DNA of 64,000 nt from Bacteroidia bacterium (GTDB lineage Bacteria > Bacteroidota > Bacteroidia > Palsa-965): assembly GCA_025454955.1 (NCBI GenBank), contig JALONL010000014.1, positions 62,001-126,000 of the forward strand. The letters run 5' to 3'. Shown here piece by piece: positions 18,359 to 26,923 of this stretch. Position 1 is the stretch's first letter; the number at the start of each line of letters is the position of its first letter. The notes under the pieces are model-generated. The model was not told the DNA's origin, searched no databases, and saw only the letters and a list, made by a program, of their open reading frames with translations. The translations under genes were made by a program, and so were the position numbers.

Positions 18359-20479
18359 ATGAAATTTGTTAACCCGTATTTCCTTTTTGCATTTGCGGCT
18401 TTAGCTATTCCGATTATTATTCATCTTTTCAATTTTCGGAAATTCCGCCGGGTTTATTTTACCAATGTGCGCTTCCTTCGTGAAGTTCAGCTCGAAACTC
18501 AGTCGAAATCTAAACTTAAACACCTGCTGGTGCTGGCTTGCCGTTTGCTGGCGCTTTCGTTTTTGGTGCTGGCTTTTGCGCAGCCGTTTTTGCCGCGGGA
18601 GAATATGAATCTGAGGGCGGGGCAAAAATTGGTGAGTATCTGGATCGACAATTCATTTAGCATGGATGCGGTAAACAAAAGCGGTACCCTGCTCGACGAA
18701 GCCCGTAAGAATGCGCGCGACATTGCCATGGCTTATACTCCGGCCGACCGTTTCCAGCTTCTTACCAACGATTTTGAAGGGCGCCACCAGCGCCTGGTTT
18801 CGCGCGAGGAATTTTTGCAACTGCTCGATGAGGTAAAAACTACGCCCACCGTGAGGCAGCTTTCGGAAGTGGTTACCCGCCAACAGGATGTGCTCATGAG
18901 TGTGAGCGGCATTGCCAGCGGAAACCGACAGGCTTTTCTGCTTTCCGATTTCCAGAAAAGCATTAGCGATGTGCCCCGCATAAAGGCCGATACCTCGCTG
19001 CGCGTGAGGCTGCTGCCGCTTGTGGCGCAAAACCGCAACAATGTGTATGTGGATTCGGTGTGGTTTGAAACGCCTGTGCGCCGCGCCGGACAAACCGAGC
19101 AACTGCATGTACGCCTGCGCAGCCGCAGCGATCAGGACATGGAAAATGTGCCCATGCGCCTGTACATAAACGGCGAAGCCCGCACACCATCGAGTTTCAG
19201 CATTGCTGCAAACAGTGCAAAAGACACCGTTATTGCCTTTACCGTGCGCGAAACGGGGCTGCAGCAGGGACTTATTGAAATAAACGATTACCCGGTAACT
19301 TTCGACGACCGTTTCTGGTTTTCGTTTGATGTGGCTGCGCGGCTGCCGGTAATGGCTATAAATAATGCGTCTGATGGCGATATTGCTCAAACGGAAGGCG
19401 CCTCATTCCTCAAAACACTTTTCGGCAACGATTCTTCCTTCATTTACACCGAAGCCAACGAAAAACAGTTGGACTACGGCTCGCTGCAAACACAGCGTTT
19501 TATTGTGCTCAATTCGCTCAACACCATTTCGAGCGGACTGGCTGTTGAACTGAAACGCTTTGTAGATAATGGCGGCAGCCTGTTTGCCTTTCCCGGTGCC
19601 GATGCCGATGTGCAAAGCTGGAACCAGTTTCTTACCAGCCTCGGGGCCAATACGCTGGGCGGCAAAGACACCGTGCGCACAGCGGTTGACCGTATCAACT
19701 ATGCGCATCCGCTGTATCAGGGTGTGTTTACCCGCACCGATCAGAACATTGACTTGCCGGTGGTAAACGATCATTTCCGCATTGGCAATGCCGTGCGCAC
19801 TACGCAAACCGAACTGCTACGCTTGCGCAGCGGCGAGGTGTTTTGTGCCGCCTCCGCATCAGGCTCGGGCACGGTGTATCTCTGCGCCGTGCCGCTCAAT
19901 ACCGAATGGAGCAATTTCCCGCGCCACGCGGTGTTTGTGCCCACGATGTATCAGGCTGCATTGTTCAGTCAGGCGCAGCGTCCGTTGTTTTACACCATTG
20001 GCAGCAATGCCGTTATCGATCTGGGCGATGTGAAATTAGGCGGCGATCAGGTATTCCACCTCACCGAAAAATCGCGCAACTTCGATATTATTCCCTCGCA
20101 CAGCGTGTTTCAGGGCCGCACGCGGCTCGATTTACCGCCCCTGCGCGAATCGGGCAATTACTTAGTTATGCAGGGCAGCACACAGCTTACCGGAGCGGCG
20201 CTTAACTTTAACCGCCTCGAATCAGACATGCTGCCCGCGGGCGAAGATCTGCTCAAAGAAAGCATTGCAGCAGCCGGACTCACGCATTTCTCCATTCTAA
20301 AAGACGAAGGCAAGGGCCTCACCCAAACGCTCACCGAACGCGACTACGGCATACGCCTTTGGAAAACCTGCATCTGGCTGGCGCTGGCATTTTTGCTGGC
20401 CGAAGTGCTGCTGCTGCGTTTCTGGAATAATTCGCCCAAACCTGTTTCGCCCACCACCACAGTCGGCACGGCTGTGTGA
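18359..20479 (+). CDS. BatA-domain / VWA-like membrane protein
   Basis: The 706-residue protein begins with the BatA (aerotolerance regulator N-terminal, TIGR02226-type) module: MKFVNPYFLFAFAALAIPII, LFNFRKFRRVYFTNVRFL, a second helix, then FLPRE. A VWA-like segment with the DxSxS metal site (WIDNSFSMD) follows, then a long beta-rich and amidotransferase-like periplasmic part and a final helix near 665-690 (TCIWLALAFLLAEVLLL). Bacteroidota carry several such proteins next to MoxR or Bat genes; their biochemical role is unknown. Another VWA-like protein of the same general plan lies at 37335-39425. The dihydroorotase-like gene follows after 12 bp, so they are probably co-transcribed. Confidence 0.85.
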   Translation: MKFVNPYFLFAFAALAIPIIIHLFNFRKFRRVYFTNVRFLREVQLETQSKSKLKHLLVLACRLLALSFLVLAFAQPFLPRENMNLRAGQKLVSIWIDNSFSMDAVNKSGTLLDEARKNARDIAMAYTPADRFQLLTNDFEGRHQRLVSREEFLQLLDEVKTTPTVRQLSEVVTRQQDVLMSVSGIASGNRQAFLLSDFQKSISDVPRIKADTSLRVRLLPLVAQNRNNVYVDSVWFETPVRRAGQTEQLHVRLRSRSDQDMENVPMRLYINGEARTPSSFSIAANSAKDTVIAFTVRETGLQQGLIEINDYPVTFDDRFWFSFDVAARLPVMAINNASDGDIAQTEGASFLKTLFGNDSSFIYTEANEKQLDYGSLQTQRFIVLNSLNTISSGLAVELKRFVDNGGSLFAFPGADADVQSWNQFLTSLGANTLGGKDTVRTAVDRINYAHPLYQGVFTRTDQNIDLPVVNDHFRIGNAVRTTQTELLRLRSGEVFCAASASGSGTVYLCAVPLNTEWSNFPRHAVFVPTMYQAALFSQAQRPLFYTIGSNAVIDLGDVKLGGDQVFHLTEKSRNFDIIPSHSVFQGRTRLDLPPLRESGNYLVMQGSTQLTGAALNFNRLESDMLPAGEDLLKESIAAAGLTHFSILKDEGKGLTQTLTERDYGIRLWKTCIWLALAFLLAEVLLLRFWNNSPKPVSPTTTVGTAV

Positions 20480-20491
20480 AAATAAAATGCT

Positions 20492-21757
20492 ATGCAAAGC
20501 CATCTTTTCCGCCAAGTAACCATTGTGGCTCCCGGAAGTAAGCACCACAGCCAAACAGCCGATGTGCTTATTGAAAATGGCCGCATTGCAAAAATTGCAG
20601 CCTCCATTACACCCGGCTCCGCACAGGTGCATGAAGTAAACGGATTGCACCTCTCGCCCGGCTGGATGGACTTGCAGGCGCACCTCTGCGACCCCGGCTA
20701 CGAACACCGCGAAACCCTCGAAACCGGCGCAAATGCCGCCGCCGCGGGCGGATTTACCGCCGTGCTCGTAATGCCCGACACGCAGCCCGTCACACAAACC
20801 AAGGCTGGCGTAGAGTACATCCTGCGCCGCTCGTCGCATTTTGCCACCGAACTTATTCCGGCCGGTGCCCTCTCCGTAAACCTCGAAGGCAAGGAACTGG
20901 CCGAGCTTTACGACATGCACCTGGCCGGTGCCAAAGCCTTTACCGACGGCAACCAGCCCCTGAACCACGCCGGACTGCTGGTACGCGCACTCATGTATGC
21001 GCACAACTTCGGCGGACGCATACACGTGCGCTGCGACGATAAAAGCATATCGGCGGGCGGGCAAATGCACGAAGGTGTAATGAGCACTTCGCTCGGCCTT
21101 AAAGGCATTCCGGCGCTTGCCGAAGAACTCATGGTGGCCCGCAACATTTACCTTGCCGAATATGCCGGCACGCCCGTTCACCTCATGGCACTGAGCAGTG
21201 CCCGCAGCGTGCAGCTTGTGCGCGAGGCCAAAGCCAAAGGCCTGCCCTTAACTGCCGCCGTTCACGCCGCCAACCTCTTCTTCACCGACGAGGCTCTGGC
21301 CGATTTCGACACCAACTGCAAGGTAAATCCGCCCCTGCGCGGCGAAGAAGACCGCCAGGCCCTGCTGGCCGGTTTGGCCGATGGCACCATAGACTGCATC
21401 AGCAGCGGCCACCTGCCCGAAGATGCCGAGTCGAAAGTGGTGGAATTCGACCTCGCCCATTTCGGCATGACCGGCCTCGAAACTGCTTACGCACTGGTAC
21501 AAACCACCGCCGCCCTTCAACCCGGAAAATTGGTGGAAACACTTTGCCACAACCCGCGCCGCATTGCCGGTTTGGAAATTCCCACGGTGGAAGAAGGCGC
21601 AGCCGCCAACCTTACTTTCTTTTGTCCGGCGCAGCAATGGACGTTTACCAAAGCTCACATCCGCTCACTTTCGCAGAATACGCCGTTTATTGGTACTTCG
21701 TTTAAAGGCAAAGTGTATGGCGTTTTCAACCGCGGCATATTTTCGGGGAACAAATAG
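20492..21757 (+). CDS. dihydroorotase-like amidohydrolase lacking catalytic residues
   Basis: The 421-residue protein is full length for class I dihydroorotase, the enzyme that cyclises carbamoyl-aspartate in pyrimidine synthesis. It aligns throughout (DVLIENGRIAKIA, LSPGWMDLQAHLCDPGYEHRET, GGFTAVLVMPDTQP, GLKGIPALAEELMVARN, KVNPPLRGEEDRQAL). The metal motif DxHxH reads D60-L-Q-A-H, and the catalytic Asp of the usual SDH/TDH motif is Gly306 (ISSGHLPED), which I checked at 21407-21409. It belongs to the second dihydroorotase-like group of Bacteroidota, several of which have altered HxH motifs. It may be a non-catalytic partner of aspartate carbamoyltransferase or have another role; activity is doubtful. 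Confidence 0.85.
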   Translation: MQSHLFRQVTIVAPGSKHHSQTADVLIENGRIAKIAASITPGSAQVHEVNGLHLSPGWMDLQAHLCDPGYEHRETLETGANAAAAGGFTAVLVMPDTQPVTQTKAGVEYILRRSSHFATELIPAGALSVNLEGKELAELYDMHLAGAKAFTDGNQPLNHAGLLVRALMYAHNFGGRIHVRCDDKSISAGGQMHEGVMSTSLGLKGIPALAEELMVARNIYLAEYAGTPVHLMALSSARSVQLVREAKAKGLPLTAAVHAANLFFTDEALADFDTNCKVNPPLRGEEDRQALLAGLADGTIDCISSGHLPEDAESKVVEFDLAHFGMTGLETAYALVQTTAALQPGKLVETLCHNPRRIAGLEIPTVEEGAAANLTFFCPAQQWTFTKAHIRSLSQNTPFIGTSFKGKVYGVFNRGIFSGNK

Positions 21758-21776
21758 TAACCGCGCTTAAAATAGC

Positions 21777-21809
21777 GAGAGGCTGTTCAGGTAAACCGAA
21801 CAGCCTCTC
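21777..21809 (+). terminator. terminator between the dihydroorotase-like gene and yebC
   Basis: A 12-bp stem GAGAGGCTGTTC / GAACAGCCTCTC with a 9-nt loop is followed by TTGTTTTGTTT. The genes converge here, and the hairpin could act in both directions. Confidence 0.85.
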
Positions 21810-21830
21810 TTGTTTTGTTTGCGTGGCGAA

Positions 21831-22562
21831 TTATTCTTCGTCGCCTTCGCTCATGTTGTGAAACACTTCCTGCACGTCTTCGTCTTCTTCGAGGCGTTCG
21901 ATGAGTTTGTGGAAAAGCTCAAGGTTTTCGCCGGTGAGGGTGTCTTTCATGGTGGTGGGAATGCGGCTGAGCTTGGCTTCGAGCACTTCCACTTTCTGGG
22001 CTTCGAGGCCTTTCTGCATGGCACCGAAATCGGCAAAGGCGCAATAGACCATTGCATCGTTTTCGTCGCCCGGATCAATGCTTTCGAGACCGGCATCGAT
22101 AAGTTCGAGTTCGAGTGATTCTATGTCGTGGCCGGTGGTGTTTATGCGGAAAATGCCTTTACGGTCGAAAAGAAAATCGAGCGAGCCTGATTTGCCCAGT
22201 TCGCCGCCGCAGCGGTTGAGGTGCATGCGCACGTTGGCTACGGTGCGAGTGGGATTGTCGGTGGCGGTTTCAATAACAATGGCCACGCCTCCCGGGCCGT
22301 AAGCCTCATATACCACTTCCTGGTAGTTATCGCCGTCGGTTTTGCCTGCTGCTTTGGCAATGGCGTTATCCACGCGGTCCTTGGGCATGTTTACCGCCTT
22401 TGCGTTTTGCATTACCAGACGCAGGCGGGCATTGGTATTGGGATCGGCACCACCGGCGCGCACGGCAATGGCAATTTCTTTCCCGATTTTGGTAAACTGC
22501 TTCGCCATGGTGGCGTAGCGTTTAAACATTTTGTGTTTGCGTTTCTCGAAAATACGGCCCAT
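21831..22562 (-). CDS. YebC/PmpR family transcriptional/translational regulator
   Basis: The 243-residue protein matches the YebC family over its whole length: MGRIFEKRKHKMFKRYATMAKQFTK at the start, GGADPNTNARLRLVMQNAKAVNMPKDRVDNAI, YEAYGPGGVAIVIETATDNPTRT, and an acidic C-terminus. The MFKRYA variant at the N-terminus, rather than the common SGHSKW type, is usual in Bacteroidota. Family members bind DNA, and recent work links them to ribosomal rescue at proline stretches. Start 22562 is chosen over an upstream ATG because a TAnnTTTG lies at 22596-22603. Confidence 0.93.
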   Translation of the reverse strand: MGRIFEKRKHKMFKRYATMAKQFTKIGKEIAIAVRAGGADPNTNARLRLVMQNAKAVNMPKDRVDNAIAKAAGKTDGDNYQEVVYEAYGPGGVAIVIETATDNPTRTVANVRMHLNRCGGELGKSGSLDFLFDRKGIFRINTTGHDIESLELELIDAGLESIDPGDENDAMVYCAFADFGAMQKGLEAQKVEVLEAKLSRIPTTMKDTLTGENLELFHKLIERLEEDEDVQEVFHNMSEGDEE

Positions 22563-22595
22563 AGCGGGTTTATTTTTATGCTGATGAATGAAGGA

Positions 22596-22603
22596 CAAAT
22601 TTA
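22596..22603 (-). promoter_or_regulatory. TAnnTTTG -7 element of the YebC-family gene
   Basis: TAAATTTG on the minus strand, 33 nt before the ATG at 22562. Confidence 0.5.
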
Positions 22604-22640
22604 AGAAAATCTGCCGTTTTATGCCCAAAGAAACACCTGT

Positions 22641-24623
22641 TTACTTCGGATAAGCCACGCGCACATGGTAAATGCTGCGCAGCTTTTTCTTGAATATTTT
22701 TTTGATGGTGGAAATATCTTTCAGGGTAATATCGCAATTATTAAACTGCTTCTGCTCTACCTGATGGTCGATGATTTCTTCCACCAGTTTATCAATACTT
22801 TCCACATCGTACTGCGAAAGGCTGCGCGATGAAGCCTCGGTGGCATCGGCCATCATGAGTACGGCTGTTTCTTTCGAGTACGGTTCGGGGCCGGGGTAGC
22901 GGAACAATTCTTCGTCGATGGTTACATCGGGGTTGTTTCGCTTGTAGAGTGTAAGAAAATAGGCCGTGTTGGTGGTGCCGTGGTGTGTGCGTATAAAATC
23001 GGTAATGATTTCGGGGAGTTTGGCGGCTTTGGCTTTTTCGATGCCGCGTATGACGTGGTCGATGATGATTTGGGCGCTTTCCTCGAAACTGAGTTCGTTA
23101 TGCGGATTTACGCCGGTGGCCTGGTTTTCGATAAAGTAAAGCGGCATATCGCCCTTGCCAATATCGTGGTAAAGCGCGCCGGTGCGCACCAGCAAAGGGT
23201 TTCCGCCAATGCTGCGTATGGCAGATTCGGCCAGGTTGGCCACCTGCAGCGAGTGCTGGAATGTGCCCGGTGCCCGCTCGGCGAGTTCGCGCAGCAGGGC
23301 GTTGTTGGTGTCGGAAAGTTCGAGGAGCGTTACGTCAGACACAAAGCCAAACATTTTCTCGAACGTAAAAATGAGCGGATAGGCCAGCAGCACAAGCAGT
23401 GCGCTTATGGTGTACTGGGTAAGCACACGCCAATCGACAAGCCGCAAATCGCTTTCGGTAATAAATTTCAATCCGGTAAACAAAGTGGTATAAGCGGCAA
23501 GAATAATTACCACCGAAAAAAACAACTGCGAGCGGTTGCGCATACTGGCAATACTGAAAATGGCCACAATGCCGCTCAGAATCTGAATCATGGCAAACTC
23601 AAACTGATCGCCGGGCAGGGTCATGCTGATGATGAAGATGGTAACCAGATGCACAAACAGCGCAATGCGTGTATCGAAAAACGCCCGCATCACCACCGGC
23701 AAAATGCAAAACGGCAGTGCAAGAATTGGAATGCCTTCAAACAGCACCGGCAAATACGACATACACACCGTGAGCACTACAAACAGCAGTATAAACAGCA
23801 GCCAGGCATCGTTGGCCAGCACTTCGCGCCTGAACAGCCGCAGAAACTGAAACAGCACAAAGAGGCAAAAGGCCACCAGCAAAAGTTGTCCGCCAATGAG
23901 CTGGAGGTAGCCGCTGTCGCCCGCCCCGCGCATGTTTACGTTTTGCTGCAACGAAAGCAGGCGCTGGTAAATGTTTTCGTCCACAATTTCGCCCCGGTCC
24001 ACGAGCAGTTCGTCGCGGCTCACGGCCCCGCGTGTGGCCGAAATATTGCCGAGCGACTGATTGAGGAATTGTTCGGTAAGTTCCTGATCGTATCGCACCC
24101 CGGCCACCACCAGCGAGTCGGCCGGAAAAGCCGGAAACAGCGTCCTGAACCGTGCCCGCGCCGCCGCCAGCGCCACAAACTGCGACACGGGCTGCTCTTC
24201 GGCCACACTGCCGTTTATGAGCATGATGGCCTCTTCGGCGCGTATTTGCTGCGGCCAGGCAATAACGCCCTTACCATACACCGAATCGCAAAACGACTGT
24301 GCTTCTTTGTACTTTGGCTCGCGTGCCAGGCTGCGTGCTTTGGCCACGGCGCTTGAGTCGTAGCGGAAATAGAGCTTACGGCTGTTGCGCAGTTCCTCCT
24401 TTTCGTTGTCGAGCTCGGCCACGCTTTTGCTGATGGCAAAGTCAAACGGCGCCACTAATTTGTCGTACGGCCACGGCCTGCCCTGGAGTTTGCTCAGCTC
24501 GTAGCGGAAACGCATATTGTGCGGGAAGAGATACACAATAAGCAGAAGGCTGAGGAGGAAGAGCACGCCTTTAAACAGCAGCGAGTGGCGGTTGCGGATG
24601 TAGTGGAGAAAGCGGTTAAGCAT
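22641..24623 (-). CDS. 7TM-HD family phosphohydrolase (PgpH-like)
   Basis: The 660-residue protein has an N-terminal helix (LLFKGVLFLLSLLLIVYLF), a ~230-residue extracytoplasmic 7TMR-HDED-type region, about seven membrane helices (residues ~245-435), and a cytoplasmic HD domain. Metal ligands are visible in FQHSLQVANLAE, YHDIGKGDMPLYF, IIDHVIRGIEKA and RTHHGTTNTAYF. The family (YqfF/PgpH) includes c-di-AMP phosphodiesterases, so a role in c-di-AMP turnover is plausible but unproven here. It lies upstream of yebC in the same direction, 78 bp away, and downstream of an inverted-repeat pair. Confidence 0.92.
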   Translation of the reverse strand: MLNRFLHYIRNRHSLLFKGVLFLLSLLLIVYLFPHNMRFRYELSKLQGRPWPYDKLVAPFDFAISKSVAELDNEKEELRNSRKLYFRYDSSAVAKARSLAREPKYKEAQSFCDSVYGKGVIAWPQQIRAEEAIMLINGSVAEEQPVSQFVALAAARARFRTLFPAFPADSLVVAGVRYDQELTEQFLNQSLGNISATRGAVSRDELLVDRGEIVDENIYQRLLSLQQNVNMRGAGDSGYLQLIGGQLLLVAFCLFVLFQFLRLFRREVLANDAWLLFILLFVVLTVCMSYLPVLFEGIPILALPFCILPVVMRAFFDTRIALFVHLVTIFIISMTLPGDQFEFAMIQILSGIVAIFSIASMRNRSQLFFSVVIILAAYTTLFTGLKFITESDLRLVDWRVLTQYTISALLVLLAYPLIFTFEKMFGFVSDVTLLELSDTNNALLRELAERAPGTFQHSLQVANLAESAIRSIGGNPLLVRTGALYHDIGKGDMPLYFIENQATGVNPHNELSFEESAQIIIDHVIRGIEKAKAAKLPEIITDFIRTHHGTTNTAYFLTLYKRNNPDVTIDEELFRYPGPEPYSKETAVLMMADATEASSRSLSQYDVESIDKLVEEIIDHQVEQKQFNNCDITLKDISTIKKIFKKKLRSIYHVRVAYPK

Positions 24624-24695
24624 GGCGTTGTGGCAGTGAAGATAGCCGATTTTGGGCTGATGGGAAACTGCGTGGGCATTTCAGTAAAGTCGCTC

Positions 24696-24811
24696 GTGGT
24701 TTCGACAGGCTCAACCACCGCTACATCGGTGTTTTAGTTCAGTCGAAATCACTCAATCAAAAACCAAAACGCAATTCCACCCTCTCGGTGGTTGAGCCTG
24801 TCGAAATCACC
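24696..24811. repeat. inverted pair of TGAGCCTGTCGAAA-type repeats
   Basis: GTGGTTTCGACAGGCTCAAC at 24696 (continuing CACC) and GGTGGTTGAGCCTGTCGAAA at 24787 (continuing TCACC) face each other across 67 bp. They share their core with the cluster at 16961-17150. They fill the 212-bp gap between the divergently transcribed PgpH-like and RsmH-like genes. Confidence 0.8.
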
Positions 24812-24835
24812 GTCAATGCACTATCTTCACCACGC

Positions 24836-25900
24836 ATGAGCACGCACGACGAAAACGACAACTCCGGCAAACCCCGCCGCCGCCCGCGCTACAAAGGCAC
24901 GCACCCCAAAGCGTTTAAGGAAAAGTACAAAGAGCAGCATCCCGACAAATACACCGACCACACCGCCAAAGTCATCGCCCGTGGGCATACGCCTGCCGGT
25001 ACGCACCGCCCCATTTGTGTGGACGAAATAATGGCCTTTTTGCAGCCGCAGCCCGGCCAAACCGGCTTAGACTGCACCCTCGGCTACGGCGGGCACACTA
25101 CGGAACTGCTTAAACGCATCACGCCCGGCGGCCACCTTTTTGCCACCGATGTAGATCCGCTCGAACTGCCCAAAACCACCGCCCGCCTCCGCGCCGCCGG
25201 TTTTGGCGAAGACGTGCTCACCACCCTGCCCTTCAACTTCGAGCAAATAGACGAAGTGGTGGCCATTTCGGGCCCGCTGCAGTTTGTGCTGGCCGATCTG
25301 GGCATTTCCTCCATGCAAATCGACAATCCCGACCGCGGTTTCAGCTTCCGCGTCGATGGCCCGCTCGATCTCCGCCTCAATCCCTGGCGCGGCAAACCCG
25401 CCAGCGCCCTGCTCAAAACCATAAGCCGCGAGGAACTCGAAGAAATCCTCCTCGAAAATGCCGACGAGCCCCACCACGCCGTCATTGCCCACGCCCTCAC
25501 CCACCGCCGCCACAAAACCGAGCCAATAACCACCACCCAGCAACTGCGCAAGCTAATAGCCGAAGCCCTGCACTTCCTCCCGCCCGCACACCAGGAAACC
25601 GACATCAAAAAAGCCTGCCAGCGCGTATTCCAGGCCCTGCGCATAGAAGTAAACAACGAATTCGGCGTGCTCGACAATTTCCTCGAAAAACTCCCCGGCG
25701 CACTCCAACCCGGCGGCCGCGTGGCCATACTCACCTTCCACTCCGGCGAAGACCGAAGGGTGAAAAAGTCGTTTCAGCGGTTTTTCCGCGAGGGGGTGTA
25801 TGCGGAGATTGCGGCGGAGCCGGTAAGGCCTTCGGCGGCGGAGTGTGCGGGTAATCCGCGGGCGAAGCCGGCTAAGTTGAGGTGGGCGGTGTTGGGGTAA
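24836..25900 (+). CDS. rsmH: RsmH-family 16S rRNA (cytosine-N4)-methyltransferase
   Basis: The 354-residue protein starts at ATG 24836; an upstream in-frame ATG would lie inside a repeat. A basic ~65-residue N-terminal extension (GKPRRRPRYKGTHPKAFKEK) precedes the methyltransferase core: HRPICVDEIMAFLQP, LDCTLGYGGHTTELL, FVLADLGISSMQIDNPDRGFSF, PLDLRLN, and AILTFHSGEDRRVKKSFQ near the end. RsmH methylates C1402 of 16S rRNA with SAM. Unlike the usual rsmH it is not in a cell-division cluster, and the core wording (FHSGEDRRVKK) differs from the common FHSLEDR, so it may be a paralogue. A diverged copy of its last 74 codons lies at 26138-26359. Confidence 0.82.
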   Translation: MSTHDENDNSGKPRRRPRYKGTHPKAFKEKYKEQHPDKYTDHTAKVIARGHTPAGTHRPICVDEIMAFLQPQPGQTGLDCTLGYGGHTTELLKRITPGGHLFATDVDPLELPKTTARLRAAGFGEDVLTTLPFNFEQIDEVVAISGPLQFVLADLGISSMQIDNPDRGFSFRVDGPLDLRLNPWRGKPASALLKTISREELEEILLENADEPHHAVIAHALTHRRHKTEPITTTQQLRKLIAEALHFLPPAHQETDIKKACQRVFQALRIEVNNEFGVLDNFLEKLPGALQPGGRVAILTFHSGEDRRVKKSFQRFFREGVYAEIAAEPVRPSAAECAGNPRAKPAKLRWAVLG

Positions 25901-25946
25901 TGTTTAACTTCAACTATTCGAAAAATATTTCAAAACCTAAAATATC

Positions 25947-26105
25947 ATGGGCTTCATAAAAGAACCAAAGGGCGTTGATTTTGTCATTCAGAGCGAGCCA
26001 TTGACTGATGAAGAACGAAAAGAAATCAGCAAACACATTGCGGCGTATAAAAAACGGAATAAAAAAACCGTAAATACAAGATCAAAAACAAAGCAACACT
26101 CCTGA
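25947..26105 (+). CDS. small conserved-looking protein, unknown
   Basis: A 52-residue frame starts MGFIKEPKGVDFVIQSEPLT and continues DEERKEISKHIAAYKKRN before a basic tail ending KTKQHS. The wording is typical of small Bacteroidota proteins that I have the impression recur near accessory genes, but I cannot name a family. It sits between the intact rsmH-like gene and its 3' fragment, and is more AT-rich than the rsmH gene. No clear promoter was found. It could have arrived with the island. Confidence 0.6.
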   Translation: MGFIKEPKGVDFVIQSEPLTDEERKEISKHIAAYKKRNKKTVNTRSKTKQHS

Positions 26106-26137
26106 GTTAGTGTAACTACGCTGAAACTGTAATTAGC

Positions 26138-26359
26138 CTTTCTCGAAAACTGCCCGGTGTCCTCGCTCCCGGCGGCCGGGTTGCTATACTCACCTTCCAC
26201 TCCGGCGAAGACCGGCGCGTGAAGAAGTCGTTTCAGCGTTTTTTCCGCGAGGGCGTGAACTCGGCAATAGCTACAGAGCCGGTGCGGCCTTCGGCGGAGG
26301 AATGTGTGCGGAATCCGCGGGCGAAATCGGCGAAGTTGCGGTGGGCTGTTTTGGGGTAG
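26138..26359 (+). pseudogene. 3'-terminal fragment of an rsmH-like gene
   Basis: These 74 codons read LSRKLPGVLAPGGRVAIL, then TFHSGEDRRVKKSFQRFFRE, then the same C-terminus as the intact gene (RWAVLG, stop). It matches the last 218 bp of the intact gene at 25683-25900, with scattered substitutions that mostly keep the protein. The match extends slightly upstream, where one A is missing (GAAAAC against GAAAAAC), so the frame is broken at the fragment's edge. There is no start codon. It looks like the displaced 3' end of the original gene, or of a second copy, at the border of an accessory island. Confidence 0.85.
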
Positions 26360-26504
26360 GTTGTTGAGTTGCGTATTTCGGATATTTATTTAATGGATAT
26401 ACTTTTTACACGTATTGTGGATTTTATATATCTTTTTTGAAGTAATTTAGTTATCAATGGTTTAACTAATAACAATGAAATGTTGGACTGTTTTGCCTAT
26501 TGCG

Positions 26505-26512
26505 TATATTTG
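26505..26512 (+). promoter_or_regulatory. TAnnTTTG -7 element of cassette A
   Basis: TATATTTG, 20 nt before the ATG at 26533. The gap 26360-26532 is very AT-rich; it also contains GTTATCA at 26450, which could be the left border of the first cassette. Confidence 0.6.
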
Positions 26513-26532
26513 AGAGTTACCAGTAATGCTAA

Positions 26533-26922
26533 ATGACAAACACAACGACCATACGACAATCTCTGACTTCCCGATTTTCTGGACTTGGTGACAACACGAA
26601 CGTCATTGAGAATTCAGACCTCTTGGACTTTTCTAACATAGAAGACGGAGTTTTGACTGTGTATGCAACTTGGAGTGGACAAGCTATAATTAATTGCACT
26701 CAGACTATTCGAGCTCTTTATGAGCAAAATTATAAGGGACAGATTATAGTAATTGACACAGACTGTATGACACCTGACTTTCAAATAAAAATGCTTGGAC
26801 AAGTTTGCCATGGCTGGGGAGAAATCTTCATTATTCACAACGGAAAGATTAGCAAAAAATATTTAGGCAAGGACAGTTTTGCTAATTACAAAGCTGACAG
26901 CGAGAAACAAACGGAAATTTAA
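26533..26922 (+). CDS. thioredoxin-fold-like protein without CxxC (cassette A, gene 1)
   Basis: The central part of this 129-residue protein reads DGVLTVYATWSGQAIINCTQ, then a helix, GQIIVIDTDCMTPDFQIKM, GWGEIFIIHNGKISKKYLG. This is the beta-alpha-beta order of a thioredoxin fold, but WSGQ replaces the usual WCxxC, so no redox chemistry is expected. It is AT-rich compared with the flanking housekeeping genes. The next gene starts one base after its stop codon, so the two form an operon. Such Trx-like proteins occur in poorly characterised accessory operons; function unknown. Confidence 0.75.
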   Translation: MTNTTTIRQSLTSRFSGLGDNTNVIENSDLLDFSNIEDGVLTVYATWSGQAIINCTQTIRALYEQNYKGQIIVIDTDCMTPDFQIKMLGQVCHGWGEIFIIHNGKISKKYLGKDSFANYKADSEKQTEI

Positions 26923-26923
26923 T

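Noticed and set aside
22980..24356. 458-codon plus-strand open frame
   Set aside because: It is the antisense shadow of the PgpH-like gene, with His/Gln-rich unnatural composition and no start context.
26450..26456. attI site at the left end of the cassette series
   Set aside because: GTTATCA alone is too short and no integrase gene lies beside it, so it is noted only as a possible left border.
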